This document shows, piece by piece, positions 49,468 through 58,030 of a stretch of DNA of 64,000 bases (position 1 is its first letter; the number at the start of each line of letters is the position of its first letter). The notes beneath the pieces are model-generated. The model saw nothing but the letters and a program-made list of their open reading frames with translations, ran no database searches and had not been told where the DNA came from. Source of the stretch: Leclercia adecarboxylata (GTDB lineage: Bacteria > Pseudomonadota > Gammaproteobacteria > Enterobacterales > Enterobacteriaceae); assembly GCA_002360945.1 (NCBI GenBank), contig DERO01000024.1, forward strand, positions 248,001-312,000. Reading direction: 5' to 3'. Made by a program: the position numbers and the translations under genes.

Positions 49468-49896
49468 TATTATGTACCTTTTCTGAGTGGTTTTTGGCAC
49501 AACCCTGTGTAGTCGAACGCCGGAGGCGTACCCAATCCAAAACGTGTTCAAAACGTAATGCACTAAACGGACGACATACCGCAGAAACAGGCGAGATTGC
49601 CTGAGGGTGATAACCCTCAGCACAACAGTAAGCAAAATGGTTGCCAGAACGACAGCCAATTGCCTGTGTTTCGACAATTTTCAGTATAGAGCGCCGTTTT
49701 AAGCCACCCGGCACCACGAAGTGAAATTACAGCGGGGATCACATCTCATTAACAACAAAGCACATAAGTTGTGCAACGGTCACGATTTGAACCGTTTTGC
49801 ACCACGAAAGCGCCCGGGAACAGTAGGGGAAAGGGACCGTTTGGCGGAGTTTCTGTGTTACCCTGCACGCAATTCTATTCTGCAGGAGATTTACCC
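49468..49896. promoter_or_regulatory. Control region of the Liv-type operon and yecA
   Basis: 429 bases between the divergent binding-protein gene and yecA. GCACCACGAA occurs twice (49711-49720 and 49799-49808) and an imperfect inverted repeat GTGCAACGGT ... ACCGTTTTGCAC surrounds 49771-49802. These may be operators, but no regulator can be assigned. The yecA ribosome site GCAGGAG is at 49882-49888. Confidence 0.45.
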
Positions 49897-50565
49897 ATGA
49901 CCGAAGGCCCGTTAAACGAAACCGAAATGGAGTGGCTGGAAGAGACCTTAATGACCTACGGTCATGACGGCGAGTCCGTGATGGACGTCTCGGAGCTCGA
50001 CGGGATGCTGACCGCGGTGCTGTCCGGCCCGGTGGTGGTCGAGCCGGACCGCTGGCTGGTGGCGGTGTGGGGTGGCGAAAAATACATTCCGCGCTGGAAG
50101 AACGATCGCGAGATGAACCGCTTCATCGATCTCTGCTTCAAGCACCTGAACGATATCGCCGAGCGCCTGAGCGACTACCCGGATCAGTTTGAACCTATGT
50201 TCGGCATGAATGATGTCGAGGGTGAAACCTATACCGTGGTGGAAGAGTGGTGCTTCGGCTATATGCGCGGCGTGGCGTTGACCGACTGGTCATCCCTGCC
50301 GGAGTCCCTGCGTGCCGATCTGGATTTGATTGCCCTCCACGGCTCGGAAGAGAACTTTGAGCGTCTGGATAGCTTCAGCGAAGAGGAGTTCCAGCAGAGC
50401 ATCGAGAACATTCGTCCGGCGGCGCTGCGTCTGTACAACTACTGGATTGCCAACCCGCAGGAGCTGGTCGCCCAGCAGCCGGTGATCAACGGCACCAAAG
50501 TCGGTCGCAACGATCCCTGCCCGTGCGGCAGCGGTAAAAAATTCAAGAACTGCTGTCTGCATTAA
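49897..50565 (+). CDS. yecA: YecA, UPF0149/SEC-C protein
   Basis: 222 residues. The N-terminal ~170 residues are the UPF0149 helical domain ([35 protein letters not shown]). The C-terminus is a SEC-C-type zinc motif [21 protein letters not shown], related to the SecA tail that binds SecB and ribosomes. Related E. coli YecA is a ribosome/SecA-like interactor, but its role is not settled. The start follows GCAGGAG. Follows leuZ directly in E. coli; here it marks the right end of the accessory block. Confidence 0.93.
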   Translation: MTEGPLNETEMEWLEETLMTYGHDGESVMDVSELDGMLTAVLSGPVVVEPDRWLVAVWGGEKYIPRWKNDREMNRFIDLCFKHLNDIAERLSDYPDQFEPMFGMNDVEGETYTVVEEWCFGYMRGVALTDWSSLPESLRADLDLIALHGSEENFERLDSFSEEEFQQSIENIRPAALRLYNYWIANPQELVAQQPVINGTKVGRNDPCPCGSGKKFKNCCLH

Positions 50566-50594
50566 CAGCGCCCGGCGGCGCTTCGCTTGCACGG

Positions 50595-50637
50595 GCCTAC
50601 AGCTGTCGTAGGCCGGGTAAGCGCAGCGCCACCCGGC
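50595..50637. repeat. REP/BIME-type repeat
   Basis: GCCTAC (50595-50600) and GTAGGC (50608-50613) form one inverted repeat, and GCCGGGT (50612-50618) with ACCCGGC (50631-50637) a second. This is the usual form of an enterobacterial REP element, located between the convergent yecA and tyrP genes. Confidence 0.75.
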
Positions 50638-50645
50638 ACAACTGC

Positions 50646-51857
50646 TTATCCCACTTCCGGCAGCAGCCCCGCTGCAATCCCGAACTGCACGAGAATGATC
50701 GCAATCCCGCAGGCGAAGACCAGACACAGCGCCGGTTTCCCGCCGGGCACCCGGTAATCACCTTCAGGATGATGCTTACGGCTCTGCCAGACCAGCAGCG
50801 ACGGCAGCAGCAGCGCCAGTACTGCCAGCGCCACCCCGGCATACCCCAGCGCCATGACAAACCCACGCGGATAGAACAGCGCAAAGGCCAGCGGCGGCAG
50901 GAAGGTGATCGCCCCGGTCTGAATACGTCCGCCCAGGGTGCGGCTGCGCTGGAACAGGTCGGCAAAGTAATCGAACAGGCCCAGCGCCACGCCGAGGAAC
51001 GAGGTCGCCAGGGCGAGGTCGGCAAACAGGTGCACCGCCAGCTCAACGTGCGGCGACGCGACCACTTCACGCAGGGCCTGCAGCAGCCCGTTCAGGCCGG
51101 TATGGCTGGCCAGCATTCCCATAAAGGTCGATGAGTTGATGCTGCCGAGGGTCACCAGCTGCCAGAAGATATAGGCCACCAGCGGGATGGCGCTGCCGGT
51201 AATAAAGATCCAGCGCAGCTTGCGCACGTTGCCATTCATATAGCTGACGATGCTCGGCACGCTGCCGTGAAAACCAAAGGAGGTAAAAATCACCGGAATG
51301 GCCGACAGTGCCAGCCCTTTCTCCAGCGGCAGGGTCAGTAAATTAACCTTATGAATGTGCGGAGCCAGCAGCGCCAGCATCACAACCAGGAAGAGTATTT
51401 TTGCCGAGAACAGGAAACGGTTGAACAGATCCACCAGCGAGGTACCCACGCAGACCACGCCGCCGCCGATCAGGGTGAAGAAGATCACCCCGGTAGAAGG
51501 TGAAATATCGGCATTGAACCAGTCGTTAACGCTGGAGGCGATAAGCTCGCCTGCGCCGCTGATGTAGGCCGCGGTGAGGGCATACATCAGGAACATCATG
51601 CTGAATCCGGTGATCCACTGGCCGAAGCGGCCCAGGTAGCGCCCGGCCAGCGACCCTAACCCGGTATCGGCGGGAACGTGCTGATACACTTCGAGCAGCA
51701 GCAGGGCGGTGTAACACATCAGCGCCCAGAGAACGCCCAGTAACACCAGCGTGACGCCAAACCCGACGCCCGCTGCCGCCAGCGGCATCGCCAGCATTCC
51801 AGCCCCAATCGTCGTTCCGGCGACGATGAAAATACTTCCCAGCGTTCTGTTCTTCAC
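50646..51857 (-). CDS. tyrP: Tyrosine-specific transporter TyrP
   Basis: 403 residues, about 11 membrane helices, aromatic amino-acid permease of the TyrP/Mtr/TnaB family; takes up tyrosine with protons. N-terminus [33 protein letters not shown] is the family signature, and [20 protein letters not shown] is the conserved helix-loop near the substrate site. A TyrR box lies ~90 bases upstream. Confidence 0.95.
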   Translation of the reverse strand: MKNRTLGSIFIVAGTTIGAGMLAMPLAAAGVGFGVTLVLLGVLWALMCYTALLLLEVYQHVPADTGLGSLAGRYLGRFGQWITGFSMMFLMYALTAAYISGAGELIASSVNDWFNADISPSTGVIFFTLIGGGVVCVGTSLVDLFNRFLFSAKILFLVVMLALLAPHIHKVNLLTLPLEKGLALSAIPVIFTSFGFHGSVPSIVSYMNGNVRKLRWIFITGSAIPLVAYIFWQLVTLGSINSSTFMGMLASHTGLNGLLQALREVVASPHVELAVHLFADLALATSFLGVALGLFDYFADLFQRSRTLGGRIQTGAITFLPPLAFALFYPRGFVMALGYAGVALAVLALLLPSLLVWQSRKHHPEGDYRVPGGKPALCLVFACGIAIILVQFGIAAGLLPEVG

Positions 51858-51948
51858 GTTTTCCTCTACGGCCTTGCACTATCGCGACAAAATCTGCGGC
51901 GCAGCGTAAGGGAAAAACGCAGGTTCGTCAAACCGGCGTTACAACGCC

Positions 51949-51966
51949 TGTAAGTTAAACTTTACG
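51949..51966 (-). promoter_or_regulatory. TyrR box upstream of tyrP
   Basis: TGTAAG-N6-TTTACG matches the TyrR operator consensus TGTAAA-N6-TTTACA at 10 of 12 positions, the flanking symmetry included. E. coli tyrP is regulated by TyrR at such sites. A second weaker box was not clearly found. Confidence 0.65.
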
Positions 51967-52073
51967 CAATTAATCAGACGCCGCGGGTAAGGAAATCGAA
52001 AGCGATTCCTGCGCCAGCGCAAGGCGTGCAGGGAAGGGATGTGTCAGGCTGCGCCTTTCACTCAGGAGGGTTT

Positions 52074-52313
52074 ATGGCATCCATTCACGGGCACGATGTG
52101 CTGACGATGATGATTGATTCCGGTGAGCAGTACACCGAAGAGAGTCTGGTGGCGGCAATTACCGCGCGGTTTGGTGAGGAAGCGCGTTTTCACACCTGTT
52201 CGGCGGCGGAAATGACTGCGGCGGAGCTGGTGGCTTTTCTGGCGGCACGGGGGAAATTTATTCCGCTGGACAGCGGTTTTTCAACGCACGAAAGTAAAAT
52301 CTGTCGTCATTAA
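52074..52313 (+). CDS. yecH: YecH, DUF2492 family protein
   Basis: 79 residues, nearly identical to E. coli YecH (MASIHGHDVLTMMIDSGEQYT; C-terminus FSTHESKICRH). Probable metal-binding small protein: conserved His at 5 and 7, Cys at 43 and 76, and His at 41 and 79. Function unknown. The ATG at 52074 follows CAGGAGGG and gives the family N-terminus. Convergent with ftnA. Confidence 0.92.
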   Translation: MASIHGHDVLTMMIDSGEQYTEESLVAAITARFGEEARFHTCSAAEMTAAELVAFLAARGKFIPLDSGFSTHESKICRH

Positions 52314-52320
52314 AAATAAC

Positions 52321-52340
52321 GCGGCGCCAGAAGGCGCCGC
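52321..52340. terminator. yecH/ftnA shared hairpin terminator
   Basis: GCGGCGCC, AGAA loop, GGCGCCGC: a perfect 8-bp stem between the convergent yecH and ftnA genes. An AT-rich stretch follows on the + side. Confidence 0.75.
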
Positions 52341-52347
52341 AGTAAAA

Positions 52348-52845
52348 TTAATTTTGGGCGTCGAGCGTCGACAGCTCTTTATCAATAAAGTACAACCCTT
52401 CACCCGATTTCCCGGCCAGGGAAAGTTTATCGAGAACGGATTTAAACAGCTTCTCTTCTTCGTGCTGTTCTGCCACATACCACTGCAGGAAATTAAAGGT
52501 GCCATAATCCTGGCTGGTCATCGCGGCATGCACCAGTTCGTTAATTTTCTGGGTGATCAGCTGCTCGTGTTCATAAGTGGCGCGGAACAGTTCGTCCAGC
52601 GAGGCGTACTCTGCAAACGGCGAGGCCACCGGTGTGATGCGTGGCAGGCTACCGGTATCGGTAAGATAATCAAAGAGACGCTGCATGTGGGTCATCTCTT
52701 CCTGCGCGTGACGGCGCATAAATGCCGCTGCGCCTTCAAAACTGTGATAGCTACACCAGGCGCTCATCTGCTGATAGAGCAGGGAGGAGTAAAGCTCCAG
52801 ATTCATTTGCTCATTAAGCTTGTCGATCATTTCAGTTTTAAGCAT
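52348..52845 (-). CDS. ftnA: Ferritin FtnA
   Basis: Main iron-storage ferritin, 165 residues, 24-mer. Ferroxidase ligands are in place: Glu17, Glu50 and His53 ([12 protein letters not shown]), Glu94, and the Gln127 region ([16 protein letters not shown]). Almost identical to E. coli FtnA, ending [10 protein letters not shown]. Located between yecH and yecR as in E. coli. Confidence 0.97.
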   Translation of the reverse strand: MLKTEMIDKLNEQMNLELYSSLLYQQMSAWCSYHSFEGAAAFMRRHAQEEMTHMQRLFDYLTDTGSLPRITPVASPFAEYASLDELFRATYEHEQLITQKINELVHAAMTSQDYGTFNFLQWYVAEQHEEEKLFKSVLDKLSLAGKSGEGLYFIDKELSTLDAQN

Positions 52846-53054
52846 GGTGTAGCTCCGTATTATTATTCACTGGTCAACGTGAGCGTCACTATAATTTGTT
52901 ATTTATTTATTTGCAAAAAGTAAAATAAATATTTAAACAATCATAATACGAATGGGAATAAAACGCATTGCGGGTAATATAAATATATTAATGAGAATTA
53001 TTCTGTTTCGTGTTTAAAATATTATTGCCAGCGGGATCGCTGGCAATGGAATGA

Positions 53055-53393
53055 TTAATATGCGGACGTCGTGACGACGAGCGGCGGAGCATAGCCATAA
53101 CACTTATACTGGATGGTCATGGTTTCATTGAGGCATAGCGAGCCGCTGATCAGGCTACAGGTTTTAACCGGCTGACCGTAGGCCATGGCCGTGCTGTAGC
53201 CCATCGCCTGGCATTCACGGGTCGCGGTGCCGCTGGTGACGTAGTCGTCATAGCGGGCGTTCTGCAACATGGCCTGATCGTAATTGAGCATGACGACACC
53301 TGACGTCACGTCGACGCTGCTGACTTCTGCTTGCCGGGTAACGCCACAGCCTGCCAGTAACAGGAGCAGGCCGCCAGTGCATAATCTCTTCAT
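53055..53393 (-). CDS. yecR: YecR lipoprotein (flagellar regulon)
   Basis: 112 residues, lipoprotein signal with lipobox LAGC (Cys near residue 16). The signature VSSVDVTSGVVMLNYDQAMLQNARYDDYVTSGTATR and paired Cys residues later match E. coli YecR, a sigma-28-controlled lipoprotein of unknown role. The start at MKRLCTGG is chosen because earlier residues in the frame lack signal character. No clear sigma-28 promoter is visible by eye. Confidence 0.88.
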   Translation of the reverse strand: MKRLCTGGLLLLLAGCGVTRQAEVSSVDVTSGVVMLNYDQAMLQNARYDDYVTSGTATRECQAMGYSTAMAYGQPVKTCSLISGSLCLNETMTIQYKCYGYAPPLVVTTSAY

Positions 53394-53687
53394 AGAACAC
53401 TCTGAATGCGTTAAATAATCTATACTAGCGGCTGATGTGCGCCGCAATGCCAGGATTAAGCACCTGTTCTGCCCCTTCTCTTTGCCACGAGCCCCCGGCT
53501 CCTTCAATCATATGCCATCCCTTTATCTCCCGGTGGCAAAAACGCGCCTGAGTACAAAATTGTGAGCGCATCTTTGTTTTTTGAAACTATTTTTCACTTA
53601 ATTTGAAAGTGTGTTTGCTTAGTAGTAAGGTTGAAAAGGTAAGCTATTCACAGCGGGGTGCCCCGCATCGCATTCAGGAGACGAAGA

Positions 53688-54326
53688 ATGAAAATTGCAC
53701 TGATGATGGAAAACAGCCAGGCGCCAAAAAACGCCATCATCCTCAAGGAATTGAACGCCGTTGCTGAAGAGAAAGGCTTCCCGGTCTACAACGTTGGGAT
53801 GAGCGACGAAAACGATCACCACCTGACCTATATTCATCTGGGGATCATGGCGAGCATTCTGCTGAACTCGAAAGCGGTTGATTTCGTCGTGACCGGTTGC
53901 GGTACCGGCCAGGGCGCGCTGATGTCCCTGAACATCCACCCGGGCGTGGTGTGCGGCTACTGCATCGATCCGGCGGACGCCTTCCTGTTCGCCCAGATCA
54001 ACAACGGCAACGCGCTCTCCCTGCCGTTCGCTAAAGGCTTCGGCTGGGGCGCAGAACTGAACGTCCGCTTCATCTTCGAAAAAGCCTTCACCGGCCGTAA
54101 AGGCGAAGGTTATCCGCCAGAGCGTAAAGAGCCACAGGTTCGCAACGCCGGCATTCTGAACCAGGTGAAAGCCGCGGTGGTTAAAGAGAACTACCTCGAC
54201 ACCCTGCGCGCTATCGATCCAGAGCTGGTTAAAACTGCAGTGACCGGTCAGCGTTTCCAGCAGTGCTTCTTCGAGAACTGCCAGGATAAAGAGATCGAAG
54301 CTTTTGTCCGCGGTATTATCGGCTAA
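53688..54326 (+). CDS. RpiB/LacAB-family sugar-phosphate isomerase
   Basis: 212 residues. The N-terminal fold of the ribose-5-phosphate isomerase B / galactose-6-phosphate isomerase family is clear: KIALMMENSQAPKNAIILKELN, phosphate-binding VTGCGTGQGALMSLN, and GVVCGYCIDPADAFLFAQINNGNALSLPFAKGFGWG. Interconverts aldose and ketose phosphates. Strong AGGAGACG ribosome site. Not present at this position in E. coli; it sits alone with its own terminator. Confidence 0.85.
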   Translation: MKIALMMENSQAPKNAIILKELNAVAEEKGFPVYNVGMSDENDHHLTYIHLGIMASILLNSKAVDFVVTGCGTGQGALMSLNIHPGVVCGYCIDPADAFLFAQINNGNALSLPFAKGFGWGAELNVRFIFEKAFTGRKGEGYPPERKEPQVRNAGILNQVKAAVVKENYLDTLRAIDPELVKTAVTGQRFQQCFFENCQDKEIEAFVRGIIG

Positions 54327-54346
54327 GCGTTGCCAACACCAGGAAG

Positions 54347-54371
54347 AAGCCAGCTTGCGCTGGCTTTTTTT
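54347..54371 (+). terminator. Isomerase terminator
   Basis: AAGCCAGC, a TTGC loop, GCTGGCTT and a T run. The T run reaches the stop codon of the convergent MFS gene. Confidence 0.85.
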
Positions 54372-55791
54372 ATGCCTGCTTTCTGGATACCGCGCTGCCG
54401 GCATCTTTCAACAGTCGCAGGGTATCGACCATCCCCAGCAGACAGACCAACGCAATTGCCACAAACGCCAGCCGGAAGCCGATCCCCGGTAGCGCCTCTA
54501 TCCCCAACATCTCGCTGCTCAGCTCCCCGATGCGTATCCCAATCGCACCAAGGGTGATTCCCAGCCCCACCGCCAGCTGTGTGGCGGTCGAGAACAGGGT
54601 GTTGGCATAGCTCATCTGCGGGGAAGGGACGTCGGCAAAGGCGAGGGTGCTGATGGCGGTAAACTGAATGGAACGGAATACGCCGCCCAGATAGAGCACC
54701 AGCATGATCACCCACACCGGCGTTTGCGGCGTCAGGAAGGCACAGGCCAGCAGGGCCAGCACGTTCAGCGCCCCGTTGATCAGCAGCAGCTTTTTAAACC
54801 CCAGCCCACGAATCAGCGGCGTGGTTGCCGGTTTGATGGTCAGGTTGCCGACAAACACCGCCAGCACCAGCAGACCGGAGTGGAACGCATCCATGCCGAA
54901 TCCCACCTGGAACAGCAGCGGCAGCAAAAAGGGCACAGCGCTGATCGAGGCACGGAACAGCGACCCGCCGTACATCGTCACGCGAAAAGTGGGCACCTGC
55001 AGGGCGTCAAGGCGGATCATCGGCCACTCGGCACGCCTGAAATGCCGCAGGGCATAGATTAAGGTGACTACCCCGAGCGCCAGCAGCGCGAAGGTGACTG
55101 GCATATTCACCTCCTGCGCCCCCATCATCTCCATGGCACAGACCAGGCTGACCATCGCCACCGAGGTGGCGATAAAGCCCGGGGTGTCAAACGGGCGACG
55201 GGTCTCTTCATAAATGTCCGGGATGATGCGCAGCGCCAGCACGATAGCAATCAGCCCCAGCGGCACGTTAATAAAGAAGATCCAGCGCCAGTTGGCATAG
55301 CTGGTAATAAAGCCCCCCAGCGGCGGGCCGATGATCGGTGCCACCAGCGCGGGCCAGGTGAGGGTGGCGATGGCGGTGATCAGCAGATGTTTCGGGGTGG
55401 TGCGCAGCACCGCCAGTCGCCCAACCGGCACCATCAGCGCGCCGCCCATCCCCTGCAGGACGCGCATGGCGACGAACTGATCGACGCTGGTGGCGAGGCC
55501 GCACAGCACCGAGGCGAGGGTAAAGATCGCCAGCGCCAGGGTGAAGACTTTGCGGGCGCCAAAACGGTCGGCGATCCAGCCGCTGGCGGGGATCAGCACC
55601 GCCAGGGTGATGAGATAGGCGCTGATGCCGATGTTAAGATCCACCGCCTGCACGCCGAAGCAGCTCGCCATATCGGGCAGCGCGGTGGCGATCACCGTCC
55701 CGTCGAGAAATTCCATAAAGAATGCGCCAGCCACCAACAGCGCAGCGGGAGAGATCCCGCGGGCCGCTTTACCGGAGATGTTTTCGGTCAT
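54370..55791 (-). CDS. MFS exporter, DHA2 (EmrB/QacA) family
   Basis: 473 residues, about 14 predicted membrane helices. Motif A GWIADRFGARKVF, motif C WPALVAPIIGPPLGG, and motif D1-like LDGTVIATALPDMA are the DHA2 signature of drug and toxic-compound/H+ antiporters, in the MdtD/HsrA area of the family. Substrate unknown. Absent from this position in E. coli K-12. Confidence 0.86.
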   Translation of the reverse strand: MTENISGKAARGISPAALLVAGAFFMEFLDGTVIATALPDMASCFGVQAVDLNIGISAYLITLAVLIPASGWIADRFGARKVFTLALAIFTLASVLCGLATSVDQFVAMRVLQGMGGALMVPVGRLAVLRTTPKHLLITAIATLTWPALVAPIIGPPLGGFITSYANWRWIFFINVPLGLIAIVLALRIIPDIYEETRRPFDTPGFIATSVAMVSLVCAMEMMGAQEVNMPVTFALLALGVVTLIYALRHFRRAEWPMIRLDALQVPTFRVTMYGGSLFRASISAVPFLLPLLFQVGFGMDAFHSGLLVLAVFVGNLTIKPATTPLIRGLGFKKLLLINGALNVLALLACAFLTPQTPVWVIMLVLYLGGVFRSIQFTAISTLAFADVPSPQMSYANTLFSTATQLAVGLGITLGAIGIRIGELSSEMLGIEALPGIGFRLAFVAIALVCLLGMVDTLRLLKDAGSAVSRKQA

Positions 55792-55905
55792 TTTTCCTCT
55801 GCCACTTAAAATTTTTTTTAAAAATTTACAGGAACGCGCGCGCTGCTAATCATATGATTTGTTTTTATTTTTAACAGGAACGCTGTTTTATTTTATATAA
55901 ACTGC

Positions 55906-55951
55906 CGTGATGAATATCACAAAATCATTGATTTTTGTGATGGAGGTCATA
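55906..55951 (+). promoter_or_regulatory. Tandem CRP sites upstream of azuC
   Basis: CGTGA-TGAATA-TCACA (55906-55921) and TGTGA-TGGAGG-TCATA (55936-55951) both match the CRP consensus TGTGA-N6-TCACA and are centred 30 bases apart. A TATTAT -10-like element overlaps or follows the second site. E. coli AzuCR is known to respond to carbon source. Confidence 0.7.
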
Positions 55952-56003
55952 TTATAAGCGCATCAACGATAACACCTGCATAACATTTAGCCGGAGCCTA
56001 ATG

Positions 56004-56087
56004 ATGAAACTGCGCAAAATCCTGAAAAGCATGTTCGAATCCTACTGCAAGACCTTTAAGGACGTACCGCCAGGCGCGATGTTCTGA
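56004..56087 (+). CDS. azuC: Small membrane protein AzuC / AzuCR dual-function RNA
   Basis: 27 codons, [20 protein letters not shown] with end VPPGAMF, matching E. coli AzuC (28 residues), a small membrane-associated amphipathic protein that binds glycerol-3-phosphate dehydrogenase GlpD. The C-terminus lacks the final Arg of E. coli. The CGGAG ribosome site is 7 bases upstream; the first of two adjacent ATGs (56001) is possible. The E. coli transcript also acts as a base-pairing RNA (AzuCR). A terminator follows at 56095-56118. Confidence 0.88.
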   Translation: MKLRKILKSMFESYCKTFKDVPPGAMF

Positions 56088-56094
56088 TAAGAAA

Positions 56095-56118
56095 AAACCT
56101 GCTTCGGCAGGTTTTTTT
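56095..56118 (+). terminator. AzuCR terminator
   Basis: AAACCTGC, a TTCG tetraloop, GCAGGTTT and a T run, starting 7 bases after the azuC stop. Its strong structure is that of a small-RNA 3' end. Confidence 0.93.
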
Positions 56119-56184
56119 GTGCCTGCAGGCCGCATCAGGACGGGTGTTTTGCTACTATGGCGGCCTTTCAAACAGGAGAAGCCT

Positions 56185-56436
56185 ATGTCTCAAAACCTGA
56201 GTGCCGATCAGGAACTGATCTCTGACGTCGTTGCATGCCAGTTGGTCATCAAACAAATCCTTGATGTGATTGAAATCATTGCCCCCGCGGAGGTGCGCGA
56301 GAAGATGTCCAGCCAGCTCAGAAACATCGATTTCGCCAGCAATCCTGCGTCGGCCGACCCCGTCACGCTGCGCGCTGTCCAGAAAGCCATTGCGCTGATT
56401 GAACTCAAGTTCACGCCGCAGGGCGAGTCTCACTAA
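56185..56436 (+). CDS. yecJ: YecJ, DUF2766 family protein
   Basis: 83 residues, helical, nearly identical to E. coli YecJ ([28 protein letters not shown]-terminus [13 protein letters not shown]). Function unknown. The start follows CAGGAGAAG. A longer in-frame reading from 56119 begins inside the AzuCR terminator region. Confidence 0.92.
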   Translation: MSQNLSADQELISDVVACQLVIKQILDVIEIIAPAEVREKMSSQLRNIDFASNPASADPVTLRAVQKAIALIELKFTPQGESH

Positions 56437-56486
56437 AATAAACCGACGTTTTGAATTTAGAAATGGTTTTGTGAGAATAATGTGAA

Positions 56487-56507
56487 CGGGCGACCCAGGG
56501 TCGCCCG
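56487..56507. other. Hairpin between yecJ and the Dcu-type carrier gene
   Basis: CGGGCGACCC (56487-56496) and GGGTCGCCCG (56498-56507) form a perfect 10-bp stem, 10 bases from the end of the Dcu-type gene. No T run, so it is a possible 3'-end structure shared by both convergent genes. Confidence 0.55.
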
Positions 56508-56516
56508 GCATGAGGA

Positions 56517-57860
56517 TTACAGGAAGGTCTGCACCAGCAGATAGCTCACCGCACAGGCGCAGCTCACCCCGATAAGCCCCGGCAGAATAAAGCTGTGGTT
56601 GATAATAAACTTGCCGATGCGCGTGGTGCCCGAGCGGTCAAAGCCAATGCAGGCGAGGTCGCTGGGGTAGGTCGGCAAAACGAAATAGCCGTAAGACGCG
56701 GGGAAGAAGGCAATCAGCATCTTCGGATCGATCCCCAGCATCAACCCCATCGGCGCGACCGCGGTCAGCGCTGCCGCCTGGCTGTTCACCAGCTTCGAGA
56801 CCAGGAACAGGACGATGGCGTAGGTCCAGGGGTGACTTTTCACCACCCCCTCAAGGGCCATCTTCAGCTCATCCAGATGCGCCTGGAAAAAGGTATCGCT
56901 CATCCACGCCACGCCAAAGACCGAGAAGATCGCTACCATTCCGGCCTTAAACACCGCCCCGTTTGAGATGGACGCAGCATTCACTTTGCACACCATCAGC
57001 ATCACGGCCCCGGCAATCAGCATCATCATCTGGATCACCAGGTTCATCGACAGCGCCGTCAGTTTGCCTTTTACCTCAAAGGCCGGACGCAACTCGGGCA
57101 GGGCGCCCAGCAGTACCACGACGGCAATCCCGGCGAAGAAGATCCACGTTGACCAGTAGGCCTGTTTCGGGAAACGCTGATTCATTAAGGTGTCGGTACT
57201 GCCATAGATATACTTACGCTGCTCGGGATCCTGCAGCCGGGCCTGAAACTCCTCATCGTCAGCCAGATCCTTGCCGCGGCGCAGACTCCACAGAGCGGCA
57301 ATCGCCACCCCTGCCAGCGAGGCCGGTACCGAAATCGCGAGGATCTGCAGGATGCCAAAGACCTGACCGACCCCGTGCTGCGCGGCAAGAATTGACACCA
57401 GCGAGACAACGGCGACCGATACCGGAGAGGCGGTAATCGCCATCTGCGAAGCAATGGACGCCACCGCCATCGGGCGCTCCGGGCGGATGCCTTTTTTCAG
57501 CGCGATATCGGCGATGATCGGGAACATGGTATAGACCACATGGCCGGTTCCGCACAGGAAGGTCAGCATCCAGGTGGTGAAGGGAGCGAGCAGGGTGATG
57601 TGTTGCGGATGCCGCCGCAGCAGCCGTTCCGCAAACTGCATCATCACGTTCAAACCTCCGGCCGTTTGCAGCGTAGCCGCACAGCCAATGACCGCGAGGA
57701 TCGTCAGCATGACATCCACCGGAGGCTTACCGGGCTGAAGCCCAAAGACAAAGCTGAGAATAAACAGGCCAATGCCGCTTATCAGCCCCAGCCCCATGCC
57801 ACCGAACCGGGTGCCAATGAGCAGGCACAGAATAATGACAATAAATTCAACGGTAATCAT
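56517..57860 (-). CDS. Anaerobic C4-dicarboxylate transporter, DcuA/DcuB family
   Basis: 447 residues with about 11-12 membrane segments. Conserved parts of DcuB are present: LQPGKPPVDVMLTILAVIGCAATLQTAGGLNVMMQ, TFLCGTGHVVYTMFPIIADIALKKGIRPERPM, and FDRSGTTRIGKFIINHSFILPGLIG. Exchanges fumarate, malate, aspartate and succinate under anaerobic growth. Closer to DcuB in length and pattern but not its native E. coli locus, so a paralogue is likely. The start at MITVEFIV matches the family; 12 extra codons upstream are probably untranslated. No FNR box identified. Confidence 0.87.
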   Translation of the reverse strand: MITVEFIVIILCLLIGTRFGGMGLGLISGIGLFILSFVFGLQPGKPPVDVMLTILAVIGCAATLQTAGGLNVMMQFAERLLRRHPQHITLLAPFTTWMLTFLCGTGHVVYTMFPIIADIALKKGIRPERPMAVASIASQMAITASPVSVAVVSLVSILAAQHGVGQVFGILQILAISVPASLAGVAIAALWSLRRGKDLADDEEFQARLQDPEQRKYIYGSTDTLMNQRFPKQAYWSTWIFFAGIAVVVLLGALPELRPAFEVKGKLTALSMNLVIQMMMLIAGAVMLMVCKVNAASISNGAVFKAGMVAIFSVFGVAWMSDTFFQAHLDELKMALEGVVKSHPWTYAIVLFLVSKLVNSQAAALTAVAPMGLMLGIDPKMLIAFFPASYGYFVLPTYPSDLACIGFDRSGTTRIGKFIINHSFILPGLIGVSCACAVSYLLVQTFL

Positions 57861-57987
57861 ACGTATCCTTCGTCTGTGAAAATGAAATTTTCGCAAATCA
57901 TTACACGGAGAAGGGTTATTCGGTGGGAGCCAGATCGGATTTGTTAAAAATTAATAAAAGCAAAGGGTTGGTTGCAATTTTGTAACA

Positions 57988-58012
57988 AAATTACCCGGCA
58001 CAGGCCGGGTAA
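57988..58012 (-). terminator. ftnB terminator
   Basis: TTACCCGGC (57991-57999), a short loop and GCCGGGTAA (58004-58012) form a 9-bp stem followed on the minus strand by a T-rich run. Located 18 bases after the ftnB stop. Confidence 0.8.
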
Positions 58013-58030
58013 GTCAGGCGATAAGCAGGA

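Noticed and set aside
47208..49512. Long + strand frames opposite livH and the binding-protein gene
   Set aside because: They are mirror frames of conserved transporter genes; His/Gln/Arg-rich translation typical of antisense.
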